Source: Gammaproteobacteria bacterium
GTDB lineage: Bacteria; Pseudomonadota; Gammaproteobacteria; SZUA-229
NCBI GenBank assembly: GCA_030595185.1
Contig: JAUVDT010000009.1
Coordinates: 1 to 37,739, forward strand
Direction of reading: 5' to 3'
DNA: 37,739 bases
The first letter of the stretch is position 1; each line of letters begins with the position of its first letter. The position numbers and the translations under genes were made by a program. This document shows, in pieces, positions 1 to 7,009 of this stretch. The notes beneath the pieces were generated by a model. The model did no database searches. It worked only from the letters and a program-made list of their open reading frames with translations, and was not told the origin of the DNA.

Positions 1-490
1 AGGATTCTTTATTCTAGTAGGTCGGGAAAACTTTTGCCTACACGGATGTAGGTAAGGGGCGTGAGCATGGAGCGGAAGCTTCCCGACTTTTTAAATATTA
101 AGTCAAAATCAAAGGCGTCGGTAGTCGACCGACAACGAGTAACCTTTCTTGTACGCACAAGAAACGTCACCCAAAGACAGCGCCCCAGTTCACAAGCCCT
201 CATTAAAAAACAATGAGGTTCCCTCGTCAGTCGTAATATTAACGGCTGCTCGACAACTGCTCCTGCGTTGTTCTACTTACGGGCGTCCTGCCCTAATGCG
301 TAACTCGCAAATCATGAACTACATGATTCACTCAGACATCCACAGCAGACAAAATTGTATGGAACAATTTTGACCAGCTTCAGCTGGCCCGAAGGGTGAA
401 GGACATGGACGTCCTGAATAAAACCCCGCAGATATTACGCCTTCTTCGGCTTGCTCAGATGGGGAGGGTAATTCAAAAGCTTTAAATCAA
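1..490. repeat. Hairpin-rich intergenic region, no gene seen
   Basis: No convincing coding region is present; the two short ORFs here (9-203 minus, 149-373 plus) have no recognisable domain. The stretch is full of small inverted repeats: GTCGGGAA at 21-28 pairs with TTCCCGAC at 80-87, CAAAATTGT at 350-358 pairs with ACAATTTTG at 364-372, and CCAGC/GCTGG at 374-387. The words 'AAGTCAAAAT' and 'TAGTCGACCGAC' recur in the 2.6-2.9 kb intergenic region, so both are probably mosaics of the same REP-like repeat family. It could also be the decayed remains of a mobile element; nothing identifies one. Confidence 0.5.
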
Positions 491-611
491 AACATTAGAT
501 AAAGTATTGTATTGGGAGTATAAATAATTACCATTTGTTGCGGCCCCCTTTTTTATTTTTTATACATGAAAAAAGTGACAGATAATAGACAAGAATTCGT
601 ACACTATTAAT

Positions 612-642
612 ATGATTATATCGACTTAATCGATATAATCAT
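612..642. promoter_or_regulatory. Perfect 13-bp inverted repeat upstream of GGDEF-EAL gene
   Basis: ATGATTATATCGA (612-624) and TCGATATAATCAT (630-642) are exact reverse complements separated by 5 bases. The right arm contains a TATAAT hexamer (634-639), and the repeat ends 31 bases before the ATG of the GGDEF-EAL gene. The position over a possible -10 fits an operator for a dimeric regulator; a matching -35 is not evident. An RNA hairpin in the leader is the alternative. Confidence 0.5.
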
Positions 643-673
643 TACCTTGGCAGTCTAATTAGGTACATGGCAA

Positions 674-2626
674 ATGGTTCATAATGTTTCCTTTAGCATT
701 GAAAATCAGGCAAAAATACATGCTGAGCAAATGTCTCTCATCGATAAAGAGTCTGTTGTATCAATCATTGGTGGTCTATGTACGGCGATATTTTATACGT
801 ATGTATTGAACGACAAAGTTCCATCCAATATATTATATATCTGGTTATCGATAATCAGTGTTGTTTATGTATTACGCTGGATAATAACCAGATACATCTA
901 TCCACTAAAAAATGCGCCAGAGAGTAATAGCTATAACTGGGAAAAAGTATACGTGCTGGGCACTGCGATTGCGGGAGCATGTTGGGGTGTAGGTAGTTAT
1001 TACATCTTTCCTGAGGATAACGTATTACTTGAAGCTGTCATTGTATTAACAATTGGCGGTCTTGTAGCTGCTGCATCGGTTGCTTATTCACCCAGTCGTT
1101 ATATTGGCTTTGCCTTTGCTTTTCCTGCAATAATTCCATTAAGTGTTTACTTTTTTTCAAAGCCCGGAAATGAATTTTTTTATATGGGTATGCTGATTTC
1201 AATTTATTTAGTGGTTATGGCAGCATCTAATCGCATGATGCATATTTCTAGCTCAAAAAGTATCAAATTAAAATTCAAAAACCAGGGGCTAATTGAAACC
1301 CTAAAAAATAAAATTATAAAAATTGAAGATATGTCGGGTGAAATGTCCTATCAGGCTTCTCACGATATGTTAACTGGTTTGGTAAATCGACGTGAATTTG
1401 AATCGATTTTAGAGAAAGCAGCTCATCATGTGACAATAAGTAAGAGAACATATGTTGTTTGTTATATTGATCTGGATGATTTTAAAATTATCAATGATAC
1501 TTGTGGGCATGTGGCGGGTGATGCCTTTATACAAAGTGTTGCTAAGTTGATAGATGAAACAACCAGAGGTACAGATCGCGTAGCGCGTATTGGTAGTGAT
1601 GAGTTTGGTTTATTGTTGCCAATGTGCAATATTGGAAAAGCTTGTGAAATTGCCGATGAAATTCGTAAAAAAATAAAAGCATTTGAGTTCTTGTGGGAAA
1701 ATAAACGACTGGATCTCAGTGCCAGTATAGGTTTGGTCGAAATAAATGAAAACACAACGAATATGTGTGATGTGTTGAAATCGGCAGATGCTGCCTGTTA
1801 TGTTGCAAAAGAGTTAGGTAAAAATAGAATTAGTGTTTTTAAAGAAGATGATGTAACTCATACGCGACATATAGATGATCTGCAAGGAGTGCAAGCCGTA
1901 AAAAAATCACTTTCTGAAGATCGCTTTGTTCTATATGCCCAGGAAATACGTTCAACAAGCAATGATGAAATAAAGTGGCATGGTGAACTATTAGTGCGGA
2001 TGCTAGGTGAGGATGATGAAATTATTCCTCCCGGAAAATTTATACCGGCAGCGGAGCGATACAACTTAATGACAGAAATTGATAAATGGGTTATTAATGA
2101 GTCCTTTGACTACGTCAAAAAATTGGAAGAAAAGTACAAAGGGTCTGTGTTGTGTGCAATCAACTTATCAGGTCAGTCAGTTTGTGATAAAGATTTTTTT
2201 GAGTATATTTTGGCTAAATTCATAGAGAAAAAAATATCTCCATTATCAATATGTTTTGAAATCACAGAAACCGCAGCAATTTCAAATTTTTTACATGCTG
2301 AAAAACTACTGAGAGAATTAAAGTTGATGGGTTGCCGTTTTTCGCTGGATGATTTTGGTAGTGGTCTGAGTTCGTTTGGCTATTTAAAAAGATTGGATGT
2401 GGATTATTTAAAGATTGACGGAAGTTTTGTTAAAACGATGATGGACGATGTTAAAGACTATGCCTTGGTGAAATCAATCAATCAAATCGGTAAAGAGATG
2501 GGAATGAAGACGATAGCTGAGTTTGTAGAAAATGAAGAATTACATAACGCTCTTATCGAACTAAATGTAGATTATGTGCAGGGTTATGGTATTGCCAAAC
2601 CGGTTCCGTTAAGCTCATTGATATAA
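674..2626 (+). CDS. Membrane GGDEF-EAL cyclic di-GMP enzyme
   Basis: Bifunctional-type c-di-GMP turnover protein of the inner membrane. About six hydrophobic helices occupy residues 28-188, a MASE-like membrane sensor region I cannot assign to a named family. A short coiled segment leads to a GGDEF domain (about 225-385) with 'DLDDFKIINDTCGHVAGD' and the signature as GSDEF (307-311) instead of GGDEF, so cyclase activity is uncertain. The EAL domain (about 405-650) has the signature as ELL (438-440) but keeps the other expected catalytic motifs: 'INLSGQS', 'FEITET', 'LDDFGSG', 'LKIDG', 'AEFVEN' and 'QGYGIAKP'. Phosphodiesterase activity is therefore the likelier output. It stands alone, with a perfect inverted repeat just upstream and a 'TAGGT' stretch as a weak ribosome site. 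Which input the membrane part senses is unknown. Confidence 0.9.
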   Translation: MVHNVSFSIENQAKIHAEQMSLIDKESVVSIIGGLCTAIFYTYVLNDKVPSNILYIWLSIISVVYVLRWIITRYIYPLKNAPESNSYNWEKVYVLGTAIAGACWGVGSYYIFPEDNVLLEAVIVLTIGGLVAAASVAYSPSRYIGFAFAFPAIIPLSVYFFSKPGNEFFYMGMLISIYLVVMAASNRMMHISSSKSIKLKFKNQGLIETLKNKIIKIEDMSGEMSYQASHDMLTGLVNRREFESILEKAAHHVTISKRTYVVCYIDLDDFKIINDTCGHVAGDAFIQSVAKLIDETTRGTDRVARIGSDEFGLLLPMCNIGKACEIADEIRKKIKAFEFLWENKRLDLSASIGLVEINENTTNMCDVLKSADAACYVAKELGKNRISVFKEDDVTHTRHIDDLQGVQAVKKSLSEDRFVLYAQEIRSTSNDEIKWHGELLVRMLGEDDEIIPPGKFIPAAERYNLMTEIDKWVINESFDYVKKLEEKYKGSVLCAINLSGQSVCDKDFFEYILAKFIEKKISPLSICFEITETAAISNFLHAEKLLRELKLMGCRFSLDDFGSGLSSFGYLKRLDVDYLKIDGSFVKTMMDDVKDYALVKSINQIGKEMGMKTIAEFVENEELHNALIELNVDYVQGYGIAKPVPLSSLI

Positions 2627-2910
2627 TGAGTTGGGTTTATAAAAAACCCAGGTAGGAATTTTTTGTAGGTTGGGGTGAGAATGCGAACCCCAACTTTTAA
2701 AGAATAAGTCAAAATAGTCGGTCGACTATCTGCGCTGTTGACTTTGATCTTATTTAATAATTGGGAGAAGCTCAGCTCGTAGACCTCATCTACGTGACAG
2801 ACTTTACGCCTTAGGTTGGGTGCAGATTCATCACACTCCCTGATAAACTATTAGCTAAACAGTTTATCGAGAGAGATACAAGGTTGGGTTGAGGAACGAA
2901 ACCCAACAAA
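2627..2910. repeat. REP-like palindromes in intergenic region
   Basis: Two hairpins of the same type are visible. GTTGGGGT (2669-2676) pairs with ACCCCAAC (2687-2694), and GTTGGGTT (2883-2890) pairs with AACCCAAC (2900-2907); both have 9-10 base loops containing 'GA..G..CGA'. A TGGGTTT/AAACCCA stem at 2632-2650, with a T-run several bases later, may be a weak terminator for the GGDEF-EAL gene. The 2911-3191 remainder holds only a possible 17-codon ORF and an 11-bp imperfect inverted repeat (3024-3034 with 3044-3054). Confidence 0.6.
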
Positions 2911-2933
2911 GAATTTATCCATATAACCAGTAT

Positions 2934-2987
2934 TTACTCATCTGGTTTCATTTCAATTTCTAATGTTTCTCCATTATCGAGCTTCAT
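2934..2987 (-). CDS. Possible 17-residue acidic peptide
   Basis: A tiny ORF (MKLDNGETLEIEMKPDE) begins 6 bases after an AAGGA ribosome-binding sequence and is closed upstream by an in-frame TAA, so it cannot be the tail of a longer gene in the present frame. The peptide is strongly acidic at its end and has no signal or membrane segment. It may be a real small protein, a leader peptide, or the last piece of a decayed gene. No family is recognised and the call rests only on the ribosome site and clean ORF. Confidence 0.2.
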   Translation of the reverse strand: MKLDNGETLEIEMKPDE

Positions 2988-3191
2988 TTGTCGTCCTTGT
3001 TTTTATTGATTTCTATACTGACAATAAATAGCTAATACCACAATAGTTATTTATGACCTACTTATGTCCATTTAATTCGTTAATAGTGCGTTAAGTCACT
3101 GATTTTATATATAAAGCATCTATACTTGATGTTAAATATAATAATAAGTTCTATAACATAGCCAATTACACTGGCTTAGCAGTACTAAAGA

Positions 3192-4565
3192 ATGCATTTA
3201 CTTAATCATATAAATAGTTTAATTAACTGGTTTCAGCCAGATCAAACCCTTATTGAAAAGCTGTCTGTCGGCAAGCATGAAGGTGCGCGTTTATGTCGGC
3301 TTAATATAATTACATCATTAATTACTTCTATTGTTATTTTCATTATGTTTTTGATCAGGATGAAAATTGAAGGTTTGATGAGTGTTACGCTTTATAGTCT
3401 TCTTGCTGCAAGTATCATTATTTCTACATTACCTTTTATTATAAAGCGAACTGGTAAATATCAGATTGCTAATATTGTTATTGTCACTATTGCGCTTATT
3501 GTTATTCCTATCCGTATTATTGACACTGGGGGGCTCAGTTCTGCTGTATTAAGCTGGTATCTAGGAGCGTGTCTGATTTTTTTTGTTATTGGATCTACAA
3601 GGCTGGGTATCATTGCCTATGTGATTTCAATCTTTGAGTTGTTTATGATTTACCTGGCGATAAAATTATCCTGGGTGACGATTGTATTTAAGCCATCTGA
3701 TGATGTTCAGTTCTGGGTTTTTAGTTTAGCGCTCACATTGAGCATTGCTGTTATTTATTGGTATGAAAAGCAGCGGTTGAAAAATATTCAGGAACTGAAA
3801 GAGAAGAATCAAAAAATATCTTCCGATAATAAATTGTTGGCGACCCAAAAATTTAAGCTTGAAAGGGCTAATCTGGATAAGTCGACTCTGCTTAATGTAC
3901 TGTGCCATGATATTGGAAACCCGCTTCAGGTTATTCTTTCATTTGCGGAATTTATAGAAGATGATCAGCCTGAGAACCCTGAAGTGAAAAATATTATTAA
4001 AGGGGCTACTGTCATTAATCAAGTTATTGATCATGTAAGGTTGCTCCAGGTTGCTGACACTAAGGCTAACGGTCTGGAATTGTTGCCTGTTAAACTCAGT
4101 GAATGTATTGAGCAGGCCATTTTTATTTTTGATAACAAGCTTCAGGAAAAAGAACTGTCGATTAGCTATGACAAAGCTTTAATGGAAAAAATGGCTGTAA
4201 TTGCAGAACCTGTTTCGCTGAGTAATTTTGTTATTAACAATATTTTTTCTAATGCCATTAAGTTTTCAGAAAAAGGCAGCACTATTAATGTTAATGCTGT
4301 AATTGATAATGAATTTATTCATTTATCGATACAGGATCATGGTATTGGTATGCCACCGGAAATTTTAGATAATTTGTTTATTGTCAGTAAATTAGCAACT
4401 CGTCCCGGTACACAGGGTGAAACAGGCACTGGTCTGGGCATGAAAGTGATGAATTCTTATGTTAATAGTTTTGGTGGGCGTATTGAGATTGAATCTGTGT
4501 CACAAGATATTGATACGCGTAATCACGGTACAACGTTTCATATCTGGCTAAAAAATGGAGAATGA
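3192..4565 (+). CDS. Orphan six-TM sensor histidine kinase
   Basis: Inner-membrane histidine kinase with no partner response regulator nearby. Six hydrophobic helices (about 36-56, 62-84, 93-111, 118-135, 138-159, 172-191) have almost no periplasmic loop, so the ligand is probably sensed within the membrane. A charged coiled coil (about 192-232) leads to the H-box 'LCHDIGNPLQ' with the phospho-accepting His at 239, then the ATPase domain with N-box 'NNIFSNAIKFSE', G1 'DHGIGM' and G2 'GTGLGMK'. There is no receiver or HPt domain, unlike RpfC. It is convergent with the DSF synthase homologue, sharing a likely terminator. A role as sensor for a lipophilic signal such as DSF is an inference from the neighbour and the buried sensor, not shown by the sequence. 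The ribosome site before the chosen ATG is weak. Confidence 0.85.
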   Translation: MHLLNHINSLINWFQPDQTLIEKLSVGKHEGARLCRLNIITSLITSIVIFIMFLIRMKIEGLMSVTLYSLLAASIIISTLPFIIKRTGKYQIANIVIVTIALIVIPIRIIDTGGLSSAVLSWYLGACLIFFVIGSTRLGIIAYVISIFELFMIYLAIKLSWVTIVFKPSDDVQFWVFSLALTLSIAVIYWYEKQRLKNIQELKEKNQKISSDNKLLATQKFKLERANLDKSTLLNVLCHDIGNPLQVILSFAEFIEDDQPENPEVKNIIKGATVINQVIDHVRLLQVADTKANGLELLPVKLSECIEQAIFIFDNKLQEKELSISYDKALMEKMAVIAEPVSLSNFVINNIFSNAIKFSEKGSTINVNAVIDNEFIHLSIQDHGIGMPPEILDNLFIVSKLATRPGTQGETGTGLGMKVMNSYVNSFGGRIEIESVSQDIDTRNHGTTFHIWLKNGE

Positions 4566-4612
4566 CTTGATGAAAATATATTTTTTTCAAACGCTAGCTA
4601 TAAGATAAATTA

Positions 4613-4648
4613 AAACACTATAGCTGCCTAATTATAGCTGAAGTGTTT
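4613..4648. terminator. Candidate shared terminator, kinase and DSF synthase
   Basis: Arms at 4613-4625 (AAACACTATAGCT) and 4636-4648 (AGCTGAAGTGTTT) match at 11 of 13 positions with a 10-base loop. The hairpin lies between two convergent genes. On the minus strand it is followed by a T-rich stretch (TTTTAATTT), a reasonable intrinsic terminator; on the plus strand the T-run is poorer. Confidence 0.5.
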
Positions 4649-4691
4649 ATTGATTCTGTCTGATGAAACTGGAATTAATGTATCTAATAAA

Positions 4692-5741
4692 TTAGATCGT
4701 TTCTGTATTCACATCTTCTTTTTTATTTTGTACTTCTGAGGTAGATCGTCGATCACTTGCTTTACGACGGTCATGTTTAATAGATAATCCTTGATTATCA
4801 ATAAACGGAAGTTTTACAGCATTGAGTACTCGTCTGTCTTGCTTGGTGCGTAATACACGATTACGCCCACTGTCTGTAGCGGTTTTTTTGCGGCGTCTAT
4901 CTTGCGCAAATACCAGTCGCTCCATAATACGTATTTCTCGTTTTGTCAGGTTTAGTGCGGCTTCTACCCATATCTTTGTTATATCAAGTAATTCATCATA
5001 AGAGATCGGACTGAAGCGTTGTCTTGCTGCGTTAATTGCTCTTAAACCATTGCTCGATCGAGAATGTTGTTTGATATATTGACTAACTGTTTGTTTGCCT
5101 TCGCCATCTTCAGCCAGTACGTCGACAACACCTATTTCATATAACTCATCTGCTCGATACACTTTTCCTGAGGTGATCATTCTTTCTGCTTCGACTATGC
5201 CAATACGACGTGCAAGTAAACTGTAAGCGCCCATACCGGGAAAAAGATTAAACAGAATTTCTGGCAAGCCAAGTTCAGCACTGCGTTCGGCAATTAAAAT
5301 ATTGCTGGAAAGTGCCGCTTCAAACCCACCGCCAAGTGCCGATCCTTCAACAAGCGATATAGTAGTAAGTGGTCGATGCATATTGACTGCGTTGTTATAT
5401 AAAATATCGATACAAGATGTTGCGTATTGAAGCAGATGATCACGATCCTTATTTAAGATATATTCTGCAAATAAATTAAGGTCACCCCCTAGGTTAAATG
5501 TATTGGGAACCTGAGAAGCAGTAATAATATAGTTTATTGGATATAATGCTGAAAATTGTGGTGATTCAAAACTATCAAAAATTGATTGTTGTAATTGTTT
5601 TAACTCAGACAATAAGGTTGGTGTGATGCATGGCCTAGGTTGTGGGTTCATGTAACACCACAAAGAGCCCTGATCAGGATCATAACGAATATTTAGTTGT
5701 TCGTAATTTTTGAGAATAGGATTTAGTTTATTAGGCGTCAT
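4692..5741 (-). CDS. rpfF: RpfF-type DSF synthase (crotonase fold) with Arg-rich tail
   Basis: Homologue of RpfF, the crotonase-superfamily enzyme that makes diffusible signal factor (cis-2-unsaturated fatty acids) by dehydrating a 3-hydroxyacyl-ACP and releasing the acid. Family-specific blocks are clear: 'FNLGGDLNLF' (82-91), 'VEGSALGGGFEAALS' (131-145), and 'LGLPEILFNLFPGMGAYS' (157-174). The two catalytic glutamates of Xanthomonas RpfF (E141, E161) fall at exactly residues 141 and 161 here. The family is usually about 290 residues; this one has 349, the extra about 65 forming a basic, low-complexity tail with four Asp-Arg-Arg motifs (281, 302, 324, 330). No rpfC or rpfG is adjacent; the convergent neighbour is an orphan membrane kinase. 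A general enoyl-CoA hydratase role is less likely because the RpfF signature blocks are so complete. Symbol by homology only. Confidence 0.88.
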   Translation of the reverse strand: MTPNKLNPILKNYEQLNIRYDPDQGSLWCYMNPQPRPCITPTLLSELKQLQQSIFDSFESPQFSALYPINYIITASQVPNTFNLGGDLNLFAEYILNKDRDHLLQYATSCIDILYNNAVNMHRPLTTISLVEGSALGGGFEAALSSNILIAERSAELGLPEILFNLFPGMGAYSLLARRIGIVEAERMITSGKVYRADELYEIGVVDVLAEDGEGKQTVSQYIKQHSRSSNGLRAINAARQRFSPISYDELLDITKIWVEAALNLTKREIRIMERLVFAQDRRRKKTATDSGRNRVLRTKQDRRVLNAVKLPFIDNQGLSIKHDRRKASDRRSTSEVQNKKEDVNTETI

Positions 5742-5968
5742 ATCAACTGCAACTTTTTAATGTTTGTATTAAAGTTTTTATTATTATAAATAGACTATAG
5801 AAGAGAACTTCTAATCTCTCCATTATAATTACGTTTTATAGGATAAAAGAGTAATAAAAAGGGTATTAAAGGTTGGAATAATGCTAAATACTTATCATTT
5901 GTATTAAATTATTTTGTTTTTTAGTAATAATTAAAGGCAGGCCTATACGGATATGAATCTCCCCCAGT

Positions 5969-6392
5969 TTAACGGATACTTTTAATCAGAGGCAAAAGTC
6001 TCTTATTAATGCCTTGAAAATATTCATTACCATTGATGAGTAATGCGATAAATACTAACGTCATAATAATGCCTGCGTAAACGGCGACATGAATCAGACG
6101 TAGCCAGACTGTTAGTAGTGCCAGATTTTTATTGACCTCTCTTAATAAAACATACAACACCCGTGCTACGGTGATATCCAGAATTATCATGATGATGTCA
6201 CTGGCTATACTCAGGCGAAATAAAGATTCAGAGGCTTGCAGGTTTTTAAAGGTGGCGTTAGCGTCATTAGGGATGATCAGTTGCATACGAAAAAAAACTC
6301 GGCGAAGATGCCAAGTACAATAATGCCGAGATAACTAATGCCGCCGATAATAGCTATGTTTTTTTAGATAGCATTGGAGTAGAGGTAGTCAT
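5969..6392 (-). pseudogene. Broken DUF4386 membrane protein gene
   Basis: The 105-residue ORF ending at 5969 ('MQLIIPNDANATFKN', 'ASESLFRLSIASD', 'VLYVLLREVNKNLALL') looks like the DUF4386 family of multi-TM proteins, which are normally about 220 residues. Its upstream part is present in other frames: an ATG at 6392 starts MTTSTPMLSKK, then 'IAIIGGISYLGIIVLGIFAEFF' follows in the next frame, then the track ORF in a third. Both breaks fall in homopolymers: seven A (coding strand, about 6359-6365) where eight keep frame, and eight T (about 6290-6297) where nine keep frame. The C-terminal half is also missing, with a stop after 'LPLIKSIR'. Real decay is likely because of that truncation; homopolymer sequencing error could explain the two frameshifts alone. 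Confidence 0.7.
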
Positions 6393-6947
6393 GTATAAAG
6401 TTCCATTTACTGGTATAACAGATTCTTGTTATAGCGACTTAAATGTTAATACTATAACAATGCAAGTGCTTCATCATCTGGTTTTTAAATCAATGAGTCA
6501 GGCTCGTAAAAGGTGCTGCAAGAACTCAGGATCGACCAATATAGATAACTGAATTGTGTATTTAATCACCAATGACTAGGCTTTAATTTGTTTATATATT
6601 ATTCGAATTTCTTTTAAATAATTCATATGTTTATGTCAAGATTAGTTTTTAATCAAAAACTGGAAAGATCGCTGTAGCATAGCTTTCCAAATATTCTTAT
6701 CAGCTTTCCCACAAACTTATCCACAAGTATTGTGAATAAAAAAACAAAGGTGATGTTATAAAAAATAAGCACTCATGCATACCGCCTTATTAATAAGCCT
6801 TAACAAAAGCAATGGATATCAAAGCATTCATTCATTTCTTTTTATGAGAAAATATCAAACTCGGTGATATCTGATTTTTAATCAGATTTAAAGCTAATAG
6901 TCAGTTTATTCCTTACTGAGTGTTCATTAAAAGCGATGTTTTTTTGA
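6393..6947. other. Gene-free stretch upstream of htpX
   Basis: No supported gene. It contains a cluster of DnaA-box-like sites (listed separately), an imperfect hairpin at 6662-6688 (GGAAAG...CTTTCC), and a perfect 8-bp inverted repeat ATCTGATT/AATCAGAT at 6869-6887 with a 3-base loop. The sequence is AT-rich throughout. Confidence 0.5.
6705..6739. promoter_or_regulatory. Cluster of DnaA-box-like sites
   Basis: TTATCCACA at 6717-6725 is an exact match to the consensus DnaA box TTATNCACA. TGTGAATAA at 6731-6739 is TTATTCACA on the other strand, also an exact match, giving an inverted pair 5 bases apart. TTTCCCACA at 6705-6713 is a weaker third site (7 of 9 against TTATCCACA). No dnaA, dnaN or gidA lies nearby, so this is not presented as an origin. 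It may be a DnaA-responsive regulatory or titration site, or chance in AT-rich DNA. Confidence 0.4.
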
Positions 6948-6976
6948 CTTGAAAGTATGAAGCCTCACCTCCATAT
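6948..6976 (+). promoter_or_regulatory. Sigma-32-type heat-shock promoter for htpX
   Basis: CTTGAAA at 6948-6954 matches the sigma-32 -35 consensus exactly. After 14 bases comes CTCCATAT (6969-6976), 7 of 8 to the -10 consensus CCCCATnT. The start of htpX follows 33 bases later. HtpX is a known heat-shock membrane protease, so position and gene agree. Confidence 0.7.
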
Positions 6977-7002
6977 TCTCAACGTGTCTACTTTGAGAAT
7001 AT
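6973..7002. promoter_or_regulatory. Perfect 10-bp inverted repeat in htpX leader
   Basis: ATATTCTCAA (6973-6982) and TTGAGAATAT (6993-7002) are exact reverse complements with a 10-base loop. The left arm overlaps the predicted sigma-32 -10 element and the right arm covers the only purine-rich stretch (GAGAA) before the htpX ATG. It can be an operator over the promoter or, if transcription starts further upstream, an mRNA hairpin that hides the ribosome site. Confidence 0.5.
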
Positions 7003-7009
7003 TTAACTA

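Noticed and set aside
149-373. 74-codon plus-strand ORF in the left intergenic region
   Set aside because: No ribosome site or domain; it runs through several inverted repeats and looks like chance.
6705-6739. Replication origin
   Set aside because: Only three boxes, no dnaA, dnaN, rpmH or gidA neighbours, and no 13-mer-type repeat array.
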